Part shown: piece by piece, positions 7,307-15,841 of the stretch
Layout of the letters: the number at the start of each line of letters is the position of its first letter
How positions within the stretch are numbered: the first letter of the stretch is position 1
Assembly (NCBI RefSeq): GCF_900110255.1
Contig: NZ_FODD01000007.1
Span: 62,001 to 126,000 of the forward strand
Reading direction: 5' to 3'
DNA from: Actinacidiphila rubida
GTDB taxonomy: Bacteria > Actinomycetota > Actinomycetes > Streptomycetales > Streptomycetaceae
DNA length: 64,000 nt
The notes under the pieces: model-generated
The model's input: the letters and a program-made list of their open reading frames with translations, nothing else
What the model was told of the DNA's origin: nothing
Database searches by the model: none
Translations under genes and position numbers: made by a program

Positions 7307-8932
7307 ATGGATCTCATCCCCACCCCCAGTCACTCCACTGCTTACGCCGCCGACGCGACGTTCACGCTGACGCCCGGGACGGCGCTGGAGGCCGGACCCG
7401 GCGCCGAGGCCGCCGCGCGCTGGCTGCGGGCGGCCGTCGGGGCCGCGACCGGGCTGCCGCTGGCACCCGCCGGCCCGTCCGCCGACGGCGTCGTCCGGCT
7501 CGCGGTGGACGAGACCGTGCCCGGCGGCCCGGAGGCGTACCGCATCACCGTCGACCCGGCGTCCGGCGTGCGGATCACCGGAGCGGACCCCGCGGGCGTC
7601 TTCTGGGGCGCCCAGACCTTCCGCCAGATGCTGGGCCCCGACGCGTTCCGCCGGGCCCCCGTGCGCGAGCGCGTCTGGGAGGTGCCCTGCGGCCACCTCA
7701 GCGACGCGCCCCGGTTCGGCTGGCGCGGCTTCATGCTCGACGTGGCCCGCCACTTCATGCCCAAGGACGGGGTGCTGCGCTACCTCGACCTGATGGCCGC
7801 GCACAAGCTCAACGTGCTGCACCTGCACCTGACGGACGACCAGGGCTGGCGGCTGGAGATCCGCCGCTACCCCGAGCTGACCGCCAAGGGCGCCTGGCGC
7901 GCGCGCACCAAGGTGGGCCTGCGCGAGTCCACGCTGTGGGACGAGCGCCCGCACGGCGGCTACTACACCCAGGACGACATCCGCGAGATCGTCGCGTACG
8001 CCGCCGAGCGCCACATCACCGTCGTCCCCGAGATCGACATGCCCGGCCACTCCCAGGCCGCGATCGCCGCCTACCCCGAACTCGGCAACGCCGACGTGCT
8101 GGACACCGGGGCCCTGCCCGTCCTGCCCACGTGGGGCGTGAACCCCAACGTGCTGGCCCCCAGCGACGAGATGCTGACCTTCTACGAGAACGTCTTCACC
8201 GAGGTGCTGGAGCTGTTCCCCGGCGAGTTCGTCCACGTCGGCGGCGACGAGTGCCCCAAGGACCAGTGGCGCGAGTCCACCGCGGCCCAGACCCGCATCA
8301 AGGAACTGGACCTCGAGGACGAGGACGGGCTGCAGAGCTGGATCATCCGCCACTTCGACCGCTGGCTCGCCGACCGCGGCCGCCGCCTCATCGGCTGGGA
8401 CGAGATCCTGGAAGGCGGCCTGGCGCCGGGCGCGGCCGTCTCGTCCTGGCGCGGCTTCGCCGGCGGGATCGCCGCCGCCAAGTCCGGTCACGACGTGGTG
8501 ATGTGCCCGGAGAGCCACGTCTACCTGGACTGGCGGCAGTCCGACTCGCCCGACGAGCCGGTGCCCATCGCGCACGTGCGCACCCTGGAGGACGTCTACC
8601 GCTTCGAGCCGGTTCCCGCCGCGCTCAGCGAGGAGGAGGCCCGCCGGGTGATCGGCACCCAGGCCAACGTCTGGACCGAGGTGATGGACTCCGCCCGCGT
8701 CGTGGACTACATGGCCTTCCCGCGGCTGGCCGCCTTCGCCGAGGTCGCCTGGTCCGACCTGCCGGCGCCCGGGGAGCGCGACTGGGCCGGCTTCGAGGAC
8801 CGGATGCGCACCCACTACCGCCGCCTGGACGCCCTCGGCGTGGAGTACCGCAGGCCGGAGGGCCCGCTGCCCTGGCAGCGGCGGCCCGGCGTCGTGGGCC
8901 GGCCCAAGGAGGGACCGCCCCCGATCGTGTGA
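7307..8932 (+). CDS. Beta-N-acetylhexosaminidase, glycoside hydrolase family 20
   Basis: This 541-residue enzyme removes terminal GlcNAc from chitobiose and related oligosaccharides by substrate-assisted catalysis. An N-terminal GH20b domain (~1-120) is followed by the catalytic barrel starting at FGWRGFMLDVARHFMP. The HVGGDECPK motif carries the catalytic Asp-Glu pair (D314-E315), and QANVWTE and the tryptophans SSWRGF line the sugar site. No signal peptide is visible, so it probably acts on imported chito-oligosaccharides in the cytosol. GAGGGGCAGG at 7288-7297 precedes both candidate starts, ATG 7298 and ATG 7307; spacing favours 7307. The dre-like site just upstream ties it to the nag PTS genes of this window. 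Confidence 0.92.
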   Translation: MDLIPTPSHSTAYAADATFTLTPGTALEAGPGAEAAARWLRAAVGAATGLPLAPAGPSADGVVRLAVDETVPGGPEAYRITVDPASGVRITGADPAGVFWGAQTFRQMLGPDAFRRAPVRERVWEVPCGHLSDAPRFGWRGFMLDVARHFMPKDGVLRYLDLMAAHKLNVLHLHLTDDQGWRLEIRRYPELTAKGAWRARTKVGLRESTLWDERPHGGYYTQDDIREIVAYAAERHITVVPEIDMPGHSQAAIAAYPELGNADVLDTGALPVLPTWGVNPNVLAPSDEMLTFYENVFTEVLELFPGEFVHVGGDECPKDQWRESTAAQTRIKELDLEDEDGLQSWIIRHFDRWLADRGRRLIGWDEILEGGLAPGAAVSSWRGFAGGIAAAKSGHDVVMCPESHVYLDWRQSDSPDEPVPIAHVRTLEDVYRFEPVPAALSEEEARRVIGTQANVWTEVMDSARVVDYMAFPRLAAFAEVAWSDLPAPGERDWAGFEDRMRTHYRRLDALGVEYRRPEGPLPWQRRPGVVGRPKEGPPPIV

Positions 8933-9197
8933 CCCGACCCCCAACTCCCCTCCGGGCCGCGCGGCGAGCTGGCACGGTGGAAGCCGTACCCCCGCAAGAA
9001 CCCAGAAGCGCGGCAATTCCGGCATGGTGGCCGATGCGGGCGCAGTCGTACGATCGAGCCCGGTACGGGCGGATCCGTACTTCGTGGACCCTCGCGTCGG
9101 CCGCCCCGGAAGATGTGCCAGAGTTGCCACGTCCGGGCTGTCAGCACGTACGGTACGGCTACCGCGCGACGGAGGAAGGCCGGGAAGGGGCAGCTGC

Positions 9198-10070
9198 GTG
9201 AGCACGTATGCACGGCAGGCAGCGGAGAACGTCACGCTGCCGTCCTCGCTCGACGAGGCGGTGGCGGCGCTCGCCGCCATGCCCAGTGCCGTGCCCGTCG
9301 CCGGCGGAACCGACCTGATGGCGGCGGTCAACGCCGGCCTGCTGCGGCCCGCCGCGCTCGTCGGCCTCGGCCGCATCAGCGAGATCCGCGGCTGGCAGTA
9401 CGCCGACGGGGCAGCCCTGCTCGGCGCCGGCCTCACCCACGCCCGCATGGGCCGCCCCGACTTCGCGGCGCTCATCCCCGCGCTGGCCACCGCCGCGCGC
9501 TCGGCCGGACCGCCGCAGATCCGCAACGCCGGCACGCTCGGCGGCAACATCGCCTCCGCCGCGCCCACCGGCGACGCCCTGCCGGTGCTCGCCGCGCTGG
9601 AGGCCAGCGTGATCCTCGCGGGCCCCGACGGCGACCGCGAACTGCCCATCAGCCACCTGCTCACGGGCATGGACCCGATGCGGCCCGGCGAACTGCTCGC
9701 CTTCGTCCGCATCCCGCTGCTGCACGCGCCGCAGACCTTCCTCAAGGCCACCGGCCGCACCGGACCCGGCCGCGCCATCGCGTCCGTCGCCCTCGTCGTC
9801 GACCCGGCCAGGCGCCAGGTGCGCTGCTCGGTCGGCGCGGTCGCGCCCGTGCCGCTGCGGCCGCTGGAGGCCGAGCAGTGGGTCGCGGGGCTCATCGACT
9901 GGGACGGCGACCGCACCCTGGCCGACGAGGCGTGCACCGCCTTCGGCGAGTACGTCGCCGCCGCCTGCATCCCCGACCAGCCCGGGGTCGAACTGCCGCC
10001 CGCCGCGCTGCAGCTGCGGCGTACCGTGGCGGCACTGTCCCGTCGAGCGCTCGGGAGGGCCCTGGCATGA
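9198..10070 (+). CDS. Molybdenum-hydroxylase FAD-binding subunit
   Basis: This 290-residue protein matches the medium (FAD) subunit of xanthine dehydrogenase/CO dehydrogenase-type enzymes. VAGGTDLMAAVNAG and RNAGTLGGNIASAAPTGD are the two flavin-binding loops, followed by a CO-dehydrogenase flavoprotein C-terminal domain. The GTG start has a strong GGAAGGGG 7 nt upstream. The stop overlaps the next start (ATGA), so the three subunits are translationally coupled. The 265 bp before it (8933-9197) hold no other gene. The substrate is unknown. Confidence 0.9.
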   Translation: MSTYARQAAENVTLPSSLDEAVAALAAMPSAVPVAGGTDLMAAVNAGLLRPAALVGLGRISEIRGWQYADGAALLGAGLTHARMGRPDFAALIPALATAARSAGPPQIRNAGTLGGNIASAAPTGDALPVLAALEASVILAGPDGDRELPISHLLTGMDPMRPGELLAFVRIPLLHAPQTFLKATGRTGPGRAIASVALVVDPARRQVRCSVGAVAPVPLRPLEAEQWVAGLIDWDGDRTLADEACTAFGEYVAAACIPDQPGVELPPAALQLRRTVAALSRRALGRALA

Positions 10071-12433
10071 CCGACCAGCAGCACTCTGGCAACCCCGGGC
10101 ACGGAGGTTCCGGCCACGGAGGCCACGACGACGCGGGCCACGGCAACTCCGGGTCCTGGCAGCCCGTGCCCGGCGGCGGGGACTACGACCCCGACCAGAC
10201 CATGCACGTCTCCTTCGCCGCCCAACTGCCGCCCGAGCCGCGGCCCGGCGAGGACCCGCTGAGCGCGCACGGCCCGGCGGGACCCGGTCCCGCCGCCGGC
10301 GACCCGGCGACGACGTGGACGATCCCGGTCATCAGGGACGAGCCGGAGGCGGACTCCGGCGACTACTCGGTCGGCGCGTTCGCCTCGTCCTGGGACCAGG
10401 CACCGTCACCCGCCGCGCCCACCACCCAGTCGTTCCCCGCCGGCATGTTCGGGCAGGGCGCGGCCGCCGCGCAGGCGGCCCGGGCCTCGGCCGAGCAGCA
10501 CCCACGGACGCAGGACCTGCACGGCCGGCCGGGTCACGCCCCGCACGACCCGCAGGCGCACCAGCCCGCGCCCGGCGCGCACGAGACCGGCCAGGCCGGG
10601 CACGGCGGTCAGAGTGCTCAGAGCGACCACTGGAGCATGCCCTACAGCGGCCCGCAGGGCGGCGAGGCGGCGCCCTGGCAGCCCGCGCACGCCCCGGCCG
10701 CCGACGCGGCCTGGGCGGCCCCCGCCGGGGACGCCGAACGGGCCGCCGACGGCGCCTCCTACGGGCACCCGCGCGAGGACCACCCGGGTGCGGAACCGCA
10801 CACCGCCCGGTCCGCGTACGCGCCCGGCGCGGGCTACGGCACGGACCCGCACGCCACGGACGGCTACGGCACGGGCGGTTACGGCACCGGCGGGCTCGCC
10901 GGCGACGACGGCACCGCGGCCGCGCCCGGCGGCGCGCACGCGCCCGGGTACGGCCCGGACGGCGGCAGCGGCGGACGCGGGACGGTCCACGGCCTCGGCG
11001 ACCGTGCCAGCCTCGGCGACCGTGTTGACCATGTTGACCGTGTCGGCCATGTCGGCCATGTCGGCGACGTGGGCCATGCGGGCCGCGGCGCAGCCGACGG
11101 CGGGCACGACTACGCCGGTCCCGAGACCGGCGCTTCCCCTGCATCCGGCACGTCCGGCACACCGGGCACCTCCGACGCCTCCGCCATGTCCGTTGCGCCG
11201 TCCGGCAGTTCCGTCACGGACCGGTTCGGCGCGGGCGGCTTCGGCGTGGACGGCCTCGTCGGGGACGGCTTCGCCACGGAGGGCTTCGGCGCCGACGGTT
11301 TCGGGGCGGACGGTTTCGCCGCCGTCGACGGGTTCGGCGCGGGGGAGCCCGCGGGACCCCGCCGGGTGGCGAAGCAGCCGCTGCCCGAGGCCGAGCCGCG
11401 GCCCGGTGACGCGCCCGCCGGCCACGACGCCGAAGCGGCGGACGGCCCGGAGAACTCCGGGAACTCCGGGAACTCCGGGAACTCCGGGAACCCCGGGAAC
11501 TCCGGGAACCCCGAGAACGCCGAGTACCCCGCCGGCACCGGCCCGTCCGACGCTGTCGTCCACACGCTCGACCACGCCGGCATTCCCCTGCAGGCAGACC
11601 ACGGTGACCATGACGGTCACATCGGCGAGCTTCACCACGACGGCCAGGGCGACCGTCTGGATCAGGCCGGCCACACCGACCACGCCGGCCACGACGGCGG
11701 TGCGGACGACGCCGGCCCGGCCGACGGAGACCCGGCGGCCGAGGACGCGGACGGCACCGACCCGTCGGCCCTCGGGACGGGCCCGGCCGACGACCTGCTC
11801 CTCGGCGAGGACGCCGAGGCGGCACCCGAACCGGACCCCGAGCCCGAGCCGGTGGAGGAGACCCGCAGCGAACACCCGCTGGCCTCCTACACGTTGCGCG
11901 TCAACGGCACCGAACGCCCGGTCACCGACGCCTGGCTCGGCGAATCCCTGCTCTACGTGCTGCGCGAGCGGCTCGGGCTGGCCGGCGCCAAGGACGGCTG
12001 CGAGCAGGGCGAGTGCGGGGCCTGCTCGGTGCAGGTCGACGGCCGCCTGGTCGCGTCCTGCCTGGTGCCCGCCGCCACCGCGGCCGGCAGCGAGGTGCGC
12101 ACCGTCGAGGGCCTGGCCGTCGAGGGCCGCCCGTCCGACGTCCAGCAGGCGCTCGCCGAGTGCGGGGCCGTGCAGTGCGGCTTCTGCATCCCCGGCATGG
12201 CGATGACCGTCCACGACCTGCTCGAGGGCAACCACCGCCCCACCGACCTCGACGTGCGGCAGGCGCTGTCCGGCAACCTCTGCCGCTGCTCGGGGTACCG
12301 CGGCGTGCTCGACGCGGTCCGCCAGGTCGTCTCCGACCGGGCGGCCGACGACGACCCGGCCGCGACCGACGCCGACGGCGCGGCCCGCGTCCCCCACCAG
12401 GGCGGCCCCGCGGGACCGGAGGGCGCGCGATGA
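10067..12433 (+). CDS. [2Fe-2S] subunit with ~600-residue low-complexity N-terminal extension
   Basis: This protein has 788 residues. Only the last ~185 form the recognised domain: a plant-ferredoxin cluster (CEQGECGACS...C) and a second cluster domain (CGFC...CRC), which together carry electrons from the Mo site to FAD. The first ~600 residues are rich in Gly, His, Asp, Ala and Pro, with runs such as HGGSGHGGHDDAGHG, HVDRVGHVGHVGDVGHAG, repeated FGADGF units and an NSG array. No fold, signal peptide or membrane segment is visible. Related iron-sulfur subunits are usually ~160 residues. There are no in-frame stops, and no internal start with a good ribosome binding site before the domain, so I treat it as one protein. 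It overlaps its neighbours by ATGA at both ends. Confidence 0.85.
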   Translation: MTDQQHSGNPGHGGSGHGGHDDAGHGNSGSWQPVPGGGDYDPDQTMHVSFAAQLPPEPRPGEDPLSAHGPAGPGPAAGDPATTWTIPVIRDEPEADSGDYSVGAFASSWDQAPSPAAPTTQSFPAGMFGQGAAAAQAARASAEQHPRTQDLHGRPGHAPHDPQAHQPAPGAHETGQAGHGGQSAQSDHWSMPYSGPQGGEAAPWQPAHAPAADAAWAAPAGDAERAADGASYGHPREDHPGAEPHTARSAYAPGAGYGTDPHATDGYGTGGYGTGGLAGDDGTAAAPGGAHAPGYGPDGGSGGRGTVHGLGDRASLGDRVDHVDRVGHVGHVGDVGHAGRGAADGGHDYAGPETGASPASGTSGTPGTSDASAMSVAPSGSSVTDRFGAGGFGVDGLVGDGFATEGFGADGFGADGFAAVDGFGAGEPAGPRRVAKQPLPEAEPRPGDAPAGHDAEAADGPENSGNSGNSGNSGNPGNSGNPENAEYPAGTGPSDAVVHTLDHAGIPLQADHGDHDGHIGELHHDGQGDRLDQAGHTDHAGHDGGADDAGPADGDPAAEDADGTDPSALGTGPADDLLLGEDAEAAPEPDPEPEPVEETRSEHPLASYTLRVNGTERPVTDAWLGESLLYVLRERLGLAGAKDGCEQGECGACSVQVDGRLVASCLVPAATAAGSEVRTVEGLAVEGRPSDVQQALAECGAVQCGFCIPGMAMTVHDLLEGNHRPTDLDVRQALSGNLCRCSGYRGVLDAVRQVVSDRAADDDPAATDADGAARVPHQGGPAGPEGAR
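11452..11514. repeat. 9-bp in-frame tandem repeat, seven copies
   Basis: GAACTCCGG and the variants GAACCCCGG and GAACCCCGA repeat head to tail seven times and encode an Asn-Ser/Pro-Gly array in the disordered part of the [2Fe-2S] subunit. The 9-bp period keeps frame, so copy number can vary without breaking the protein. Confidence 0.9.
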
Positions 12434-12510
12434 CCGCCGGAGTGCGGCCGCCCGGGCCCGGCCGCGGAACCGGCCCGACCATGGACTCGCCCGCGGGAGA
12501 CGGACGATGA
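12430..12510 (+). CDS. 26-codon mini-ORF coupling two subunit genes
   Basis: The ORF starts at the ATGA that ends the [2Fe-2S] subunit and stops at the ATGA that starts the molybdopterin subunit. It encodes MTAGVRPPGPGRGTGPTMDS and six more residues. The product looks unstructured. Its likely role is to carry ribosomes across an otherwise untranslated 73-bp gap and keep subunit ratios fixed. GGGAGACGG (12495-12503) inside it serves the next gene. It could equally be a chance ORF. Confidence 0.4.
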   Translation: MTAGVRPPGPGRGTGPTMDSPAGDGR

Positions 12511-14813
12511 GCATCATCGACGGGACCGACGCCGCCACCGACACCCTTGCCGCGGGCTCCGCCCCGCACGGCATCGGGACGTCCGTGCCCTCGGTCGACG
12601 CCCTCGCCAAGGCGCAGGGCACCTACCCGTACGCCGCCGACCTGTGGGCCGAGGGCCTGCTGTGGGCCGCGGTGCTGCGCTCCCCGCACCCGCACGCGCG
12701 GATCACCCGCATCGACACCACGGACGCGGCCGCGATGCCCGGCGTGCGGGCCGTCGTCACGCACGAGGACGTGCCGGGCGACGCCATGCACGGGCGGCGC
12801 GTCGCCGACCGCCCGGTCTTCGCCTCCGACATGGTCCGGCACCACGGCGAGCCGATCGCCGCGGTCGCCGCCGACCACCCCGACACCGCCCGGCTGGCCG
12901 CCGCGGCCATCCTCGTCGAGTACGAGGTGCTGGAGCCGGTCACCGACCCGGAGAAGGCGTTCGCCGCGGAGCCGCTGCACCCCGACGGCAACCTGATCCG
13001 GCACATCCCGCTGCGCTTCGGCGACCCCGACGCGACCGGCGAGATCGTCGTCGAGGGCCTGTACCGCGTCGGCCGCCAGGACCCCGCGCCGATCGGTGCC
13101 GAGGCGGGCCTCGCGGTGCCGCGCCCGGACGGCGGCGTCGAGCTGTACGTCGCGTCGACCGATCCGCACGCCGACCGCGACCTCGCCGCGGCCTGCTTCG
13201 GCCTGGAGGCCGACCGGGTCAAGGTCGTCGTCACCGGCGTGCCCGGCGCGATGGGCGACCGCGAGGACTCCGGCGTCCAGCTCCCGCTCGGCCTGCTCGC
13301 GCTGAGGACCGGCTGCCCGGTGAAGTTCGTGGCCACCCGCGAGGAGTCCTTCCTCGGCCACGCCCACCGCCACCCCACCCTGCTGCGCTACCGCCACCAC
13401 GCCGACGCCGAGGGGCGGTTGGTGAAGGTCGAGGCGCAGATCCTGCTGGACGCCGGGGCGTACGCGGACGCGTCCTCCGACGCGCTGGCCGCCGCGGTGT
13501 CCTTCGCGGCCGGCCCGTACGTGGTGCCGCACGTGTTCGTCGAGGGCTGGGCGGTGCGCACCAACAACCCGCCGTCCGGGCACGTCCGCGGCGAGGGCGC
13601 GATGCAGGTGTGCGCGGCCTACGAGGGCCAGATGGACAAGCTCGCCGCCAAACTCGGCCTGGAACCGGCCGAGGTGCGGATGCGCAACGTGCTGGCGACC
13701 GGCGACCTGCTGCCCACCGGGCAGACCGTGACCTGCCCGGCGCCCGTCGGCGAACTCCTCAAGGCCGTCCGCGACGCCGACCTGCCGCCGCTGCCCGACG
13801 GCGACGACGAGTCCCAGTGGCTGCTGCCCGGCGGGCTGTCCGGCGCGGGCGAACCGGGCGCGGTGCGGCGAGGTGTGGGCTACGCGCTCGGCATGGTGCA
13901 CGTGCTGGGCGCCGAGGGCACCGACGAGGTGTCCACGGCGACCGTCCGGGTCCACGACGGCCAGGCCACCGTCATCTGTGCGGCCGTCGACACCGGCCAG
14001 GGCTTCACGACGCTCGCGCGGCAGATCGTCCAGGAGGTGCTCGGCGTCGAGGACGTGCGGGTGCTGCCGTCCGACACCGACCAGCCGCCCGCGGGCCCGG
14101 CCGCCCGCGGCCGCCACACGTGGGTGTCCGGCGGGGCGGTGGAGCGGGCCGCGAAGATGGTCCGCACGCAGCTGCTGCAGCCGCTGGCCGCGAAGTTCGG
14201 CATGTCCGTGGAGCTGCTCAGCATCGCCGACGGCAAGATCACCTCGTACGACGGTGTGCTGTCGACGACGGTCGCCGAGACGCTCGACGGCAAGGAGCTG
14301 TGGGCGACGGCGCAGTGCCGGCCGCACCCCACGGACCGGCTCGACGAGAACGGGCAGGGCGACGCGTTCGTCGGCCTCACGTTCTGCGCGGTGCGGGCGG
14401 TGGTCGACGTCGACATCGAGCTCGGGTCGGTGCGGGTGGTGGAGCTGGCCGTCGCGCAGGACGTGGGCCGGATCCTCAACCCTCGGCAGCTCGCCGCGCG
14501 CATCGAGGCCGGGGTGACGCAGGGCGTGGGCATGGCGCTCATGGAGGACCTCAGGGCTCCGCGCGGCATCGTCAAGCGCCCGAGCCTGACGGGCTACCCG
14601 CTGCCGACGGCGCTCGACGCGCCCGACGTCCGCATCGTGAAGCTGGTGGAGGAACGCGACGTGGTCGCGCCGTTCGGGGCGAAGGCCGTCTCGGCGGTGC
14701 CCGTCGTGACGTCCCCCGCGGCCGTGGCCGCGGCGGTCCGGGCCGCGACGGGCCGCCCCGTCACCCGCCTCCCCATCCGCCCCCAGGCCGCCGTCGTCAA
14801 ACCCCCCGCGTAA
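12507..14813 (+). CDS. Molybdopterin-binding large subunit homologue lacking the catalytic glutamate
   Basis: This 768-residue protein aligns along its length with xanthine/aldehyde dehydrogenase large subunits: an a/b hammerhead domain (YAADLWAEGLLWAAVLRSPHP), then the Mo-binding region. Several signature loops are altered. The G-G-x-F-G-G-K loop reads TGVPGAMGDRED, the R-G-F-G loop reads VRGEGAMQ, and the terminal GVGEPP motif with the catalytic Glu reads AKAVSAVP (Ala730 in its place). DTGQGFTTLARQI still resembles the cofactor-binding GQG loop. Either the chemistry differs or this is a non-hydroxylase derivative. It is part of a coupled operon with FAD and [2Fe-2S] subunits, so electron transfer is presumably retained. 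Confidence 0.88.
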   Translation: MSIIDGTDAATDTLAAGSAPHGIGTSVPSVDALAKAQGTYPYAADLWAEGLLWAAVLRSPHPHARITRIDTTDAAAMPGVRAVVTHEDVPGDAMHGRRVADRPVFASDMVRHHGEPIAAVAADHPDTARLAAAAILVEYEVLEPVTDPEKAFAAEPLHPDGNLIRHIPLRFGDPDATGEIVVEGLYRVGRQDPAPIGAEAGLAVPRPDGGVELYVASTDPHADRDLAAACFGLEADRVKVVVTGVPGAMGDREDSGVQLPLGLLALRTGCPVKFVATREESFLGHAHRHPTLLRYRHHADAEGRLVKVEAQILLDAGAYADASSDALAAAVSFAAGPYVVPHVFVEGWAVRTNNPPSGHVRGEGAMQVCAAYEGQMDKLAAKLGLEPAEVRMRNVLATGDLLPTGQTVTCPAPVGELLKAVRDADLPPLPDGDDESQWLLPGGLSGAGEPGAVRRGVGYALGMVHVLGAEGTDEVSTATVRVHDGQATVICAAVDTGQGFTTLARQIVQEVLGVEDVRVLPSDTDQPPAGPAARGRHTWVSGGAVERAAKMVRTQLLQPLAAKFGMSVELLSIADGKITSYDGVLSTTVAETLDGKELWATAQCRPHPTDRLDENGQGDAFVGLTFCAVRAVVDVDIELGSVRVVELAVAQDVGRILNPRQLAARIEAGVTQGVGMALMEDLRAPRGIVKRPSLTGYPLPTALDAPDVRIVKLVEERDVVAPFGAKAVSAVPVVTSPAAVAAAVRAATGRPVTRLPIRPQAAVVKPPA

Positions 14814-14837
14814 CGCCTCCCGCTGAGGGTTCCCGTC

Positions 14838-14859
14838 CCGGCCACCAGCCGGTGGCCGG
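14838..14859 (+). terminator. Hairpin terminator of the Mo-enzyme operon
   Basis: CCGGCCACC (14838-14846) pairs perfectly with GGTGGCCGG (14851-14859) around AGCC. A second small hairpin with a CCCC-TTC-GGGG core (14861-14879) follows directly, so termination may be two-step. Confidence 0.75.
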
Positions 14860-14961
14860 AACTGCCCCTTCGGGGCGGTGGTGTTGTGCGTGTTCGCTGT
14901 GGCTGGTCGCGCCGTTCCCCGCGCCCCTGCCGGGGCGGGGGTCGTGCGGGGTGGTGGCGGG

Positions 14962-15702
14962 TCAGCGCATGGCGGAGGCGAATTCCGCGAGGGTGGACAT
15001 GGATTGGGCGTGGAGGCCGCCGCCGAAGGTGACGCGGGTCGCGCCGAAGACGCCGAGCTCCGCGGGCGCGGGGCCGCCCGCCTTGCAGAGGGCGTTCACG
15101 GGGAGGCCGATCTCCGCGGCGAGCGTTCCCAGTTGGGACGGCGGCGCCATGATCGGGTACACGCAGTCCACCCCGGCCGCGGCGTACAGCCCGCCGCGTT
15201 CCACCGCCGCCGCCGTCGTCCTGTCGCCGCTGCCCCGCAGATACGTGTCGATCCGCGCGTTGACGAACAGCGCGTCACCCGCCGCCGCCCGCACCTCCGC
15301 GAGCCGATCCGCCTGCTCCCGCGGCTCCTTGAGCCGCCGGCTCGCCGGGTCCGAGTCCTCCAGGTTGCACCCGACGGCCCCCGCCTCCAGCAGCCGCTCC
15401 ACCAACTCCGCGGCGGGCAGCCCGTATCCGGCCTCGACGTCCGCCGTCACCGGCACGTCCACCGCACGCGTGATGCGGGCGATCGCCGCGAACATCTCCC
15501 CGGGCGGCGTCCCTTCACCGTCCGCGTATCCGAGCGCCGCGGCCACGCCGGCGCTCGGCGTGGCCAGCGCCTCGAACCCGGCGTCGGCGAACACCCGCGC
15601 GCTGGCCGCGTCCCAGGGCCCGGGCAGGACCAGCGGGTCGCCGGGTGCCCGCCCGTGGTGCAGCTCGCGCAGCCGCACGACGCCACCGCCGCCGGCGCTC
15701 AC
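14962..15702 (-). CDS. Isocitrate lyase/PEP-mutase superfamily protein
   Basis: This 246-residue TIM-barrel protein shows the family's early LPGPWDAASARVFADAGFEALATPS segment, the metal-binding VTADVEAGYG, and GCNLEDSD with the conserved Glu/Asp. The canonical isocitrate-lyase KKCGH loop is not present, so it belongs with PEP mutase/oxaloacetate-decarboxylase-like members acting on 2-oxo acids or C-P/C-C bonds. The exact substrate is unknown. It is monocistronic and convergent with the Mo-enzyme operon. Confidence 0.82.
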   Translation of the reverse strand: MSAGGGGVVRLRELHHGRAPGDPLVLPGPWDAASARVFADAGFEALATPSAGVAAALGYADGEGTPPGEMFAAIARITRAVDVPVTADVEAGYGLPAAELVERLLEAGAVGCNLEDSDPASRRLKEPREQADRLAEVRAAAGDALFVNARIDTYLRGSGDRTTAAAVERGGLYAAAGVDCVYPIMAPPSQLGTLAAEIGLPVNALCKAGGPAPAELGVFGATRVTFGGGLHAQSMSTLAEFASAMR

Positions 15703-15841
15703 CTGGCGCCCGCCTGCTTCGGAGCCGAGCTGAAAGCAATCTCTGGTGCGTTCGTCATGCCCTGAACCTATGGTGCGAACCCTCCCCGCCGCTGGCCCAA
15801 TTGAGGTGCGCGTGCGTGGGCCAATCCGCTAGGAAGGCCTG

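Noticed and set aside
6296-10270. 1,324-residue open frame on the minus strand
   Set aside because: It runs antisense through the TPR, GH20 and FAD-subunit genes, shows Arg/Ala/Gly/Pro-rich nonsense composition and no domain. High GC content makes such long antisense frames common.
10067-12433. Two separate genes or a frameshift in the long [2Fe-2S] subunit
   Set aside because: The frame is continuous, third-position GC stays high throughout, and no internal start with a ribosome binding site precedes the cluster domain. The upstream overlap ATGA supports the long start.
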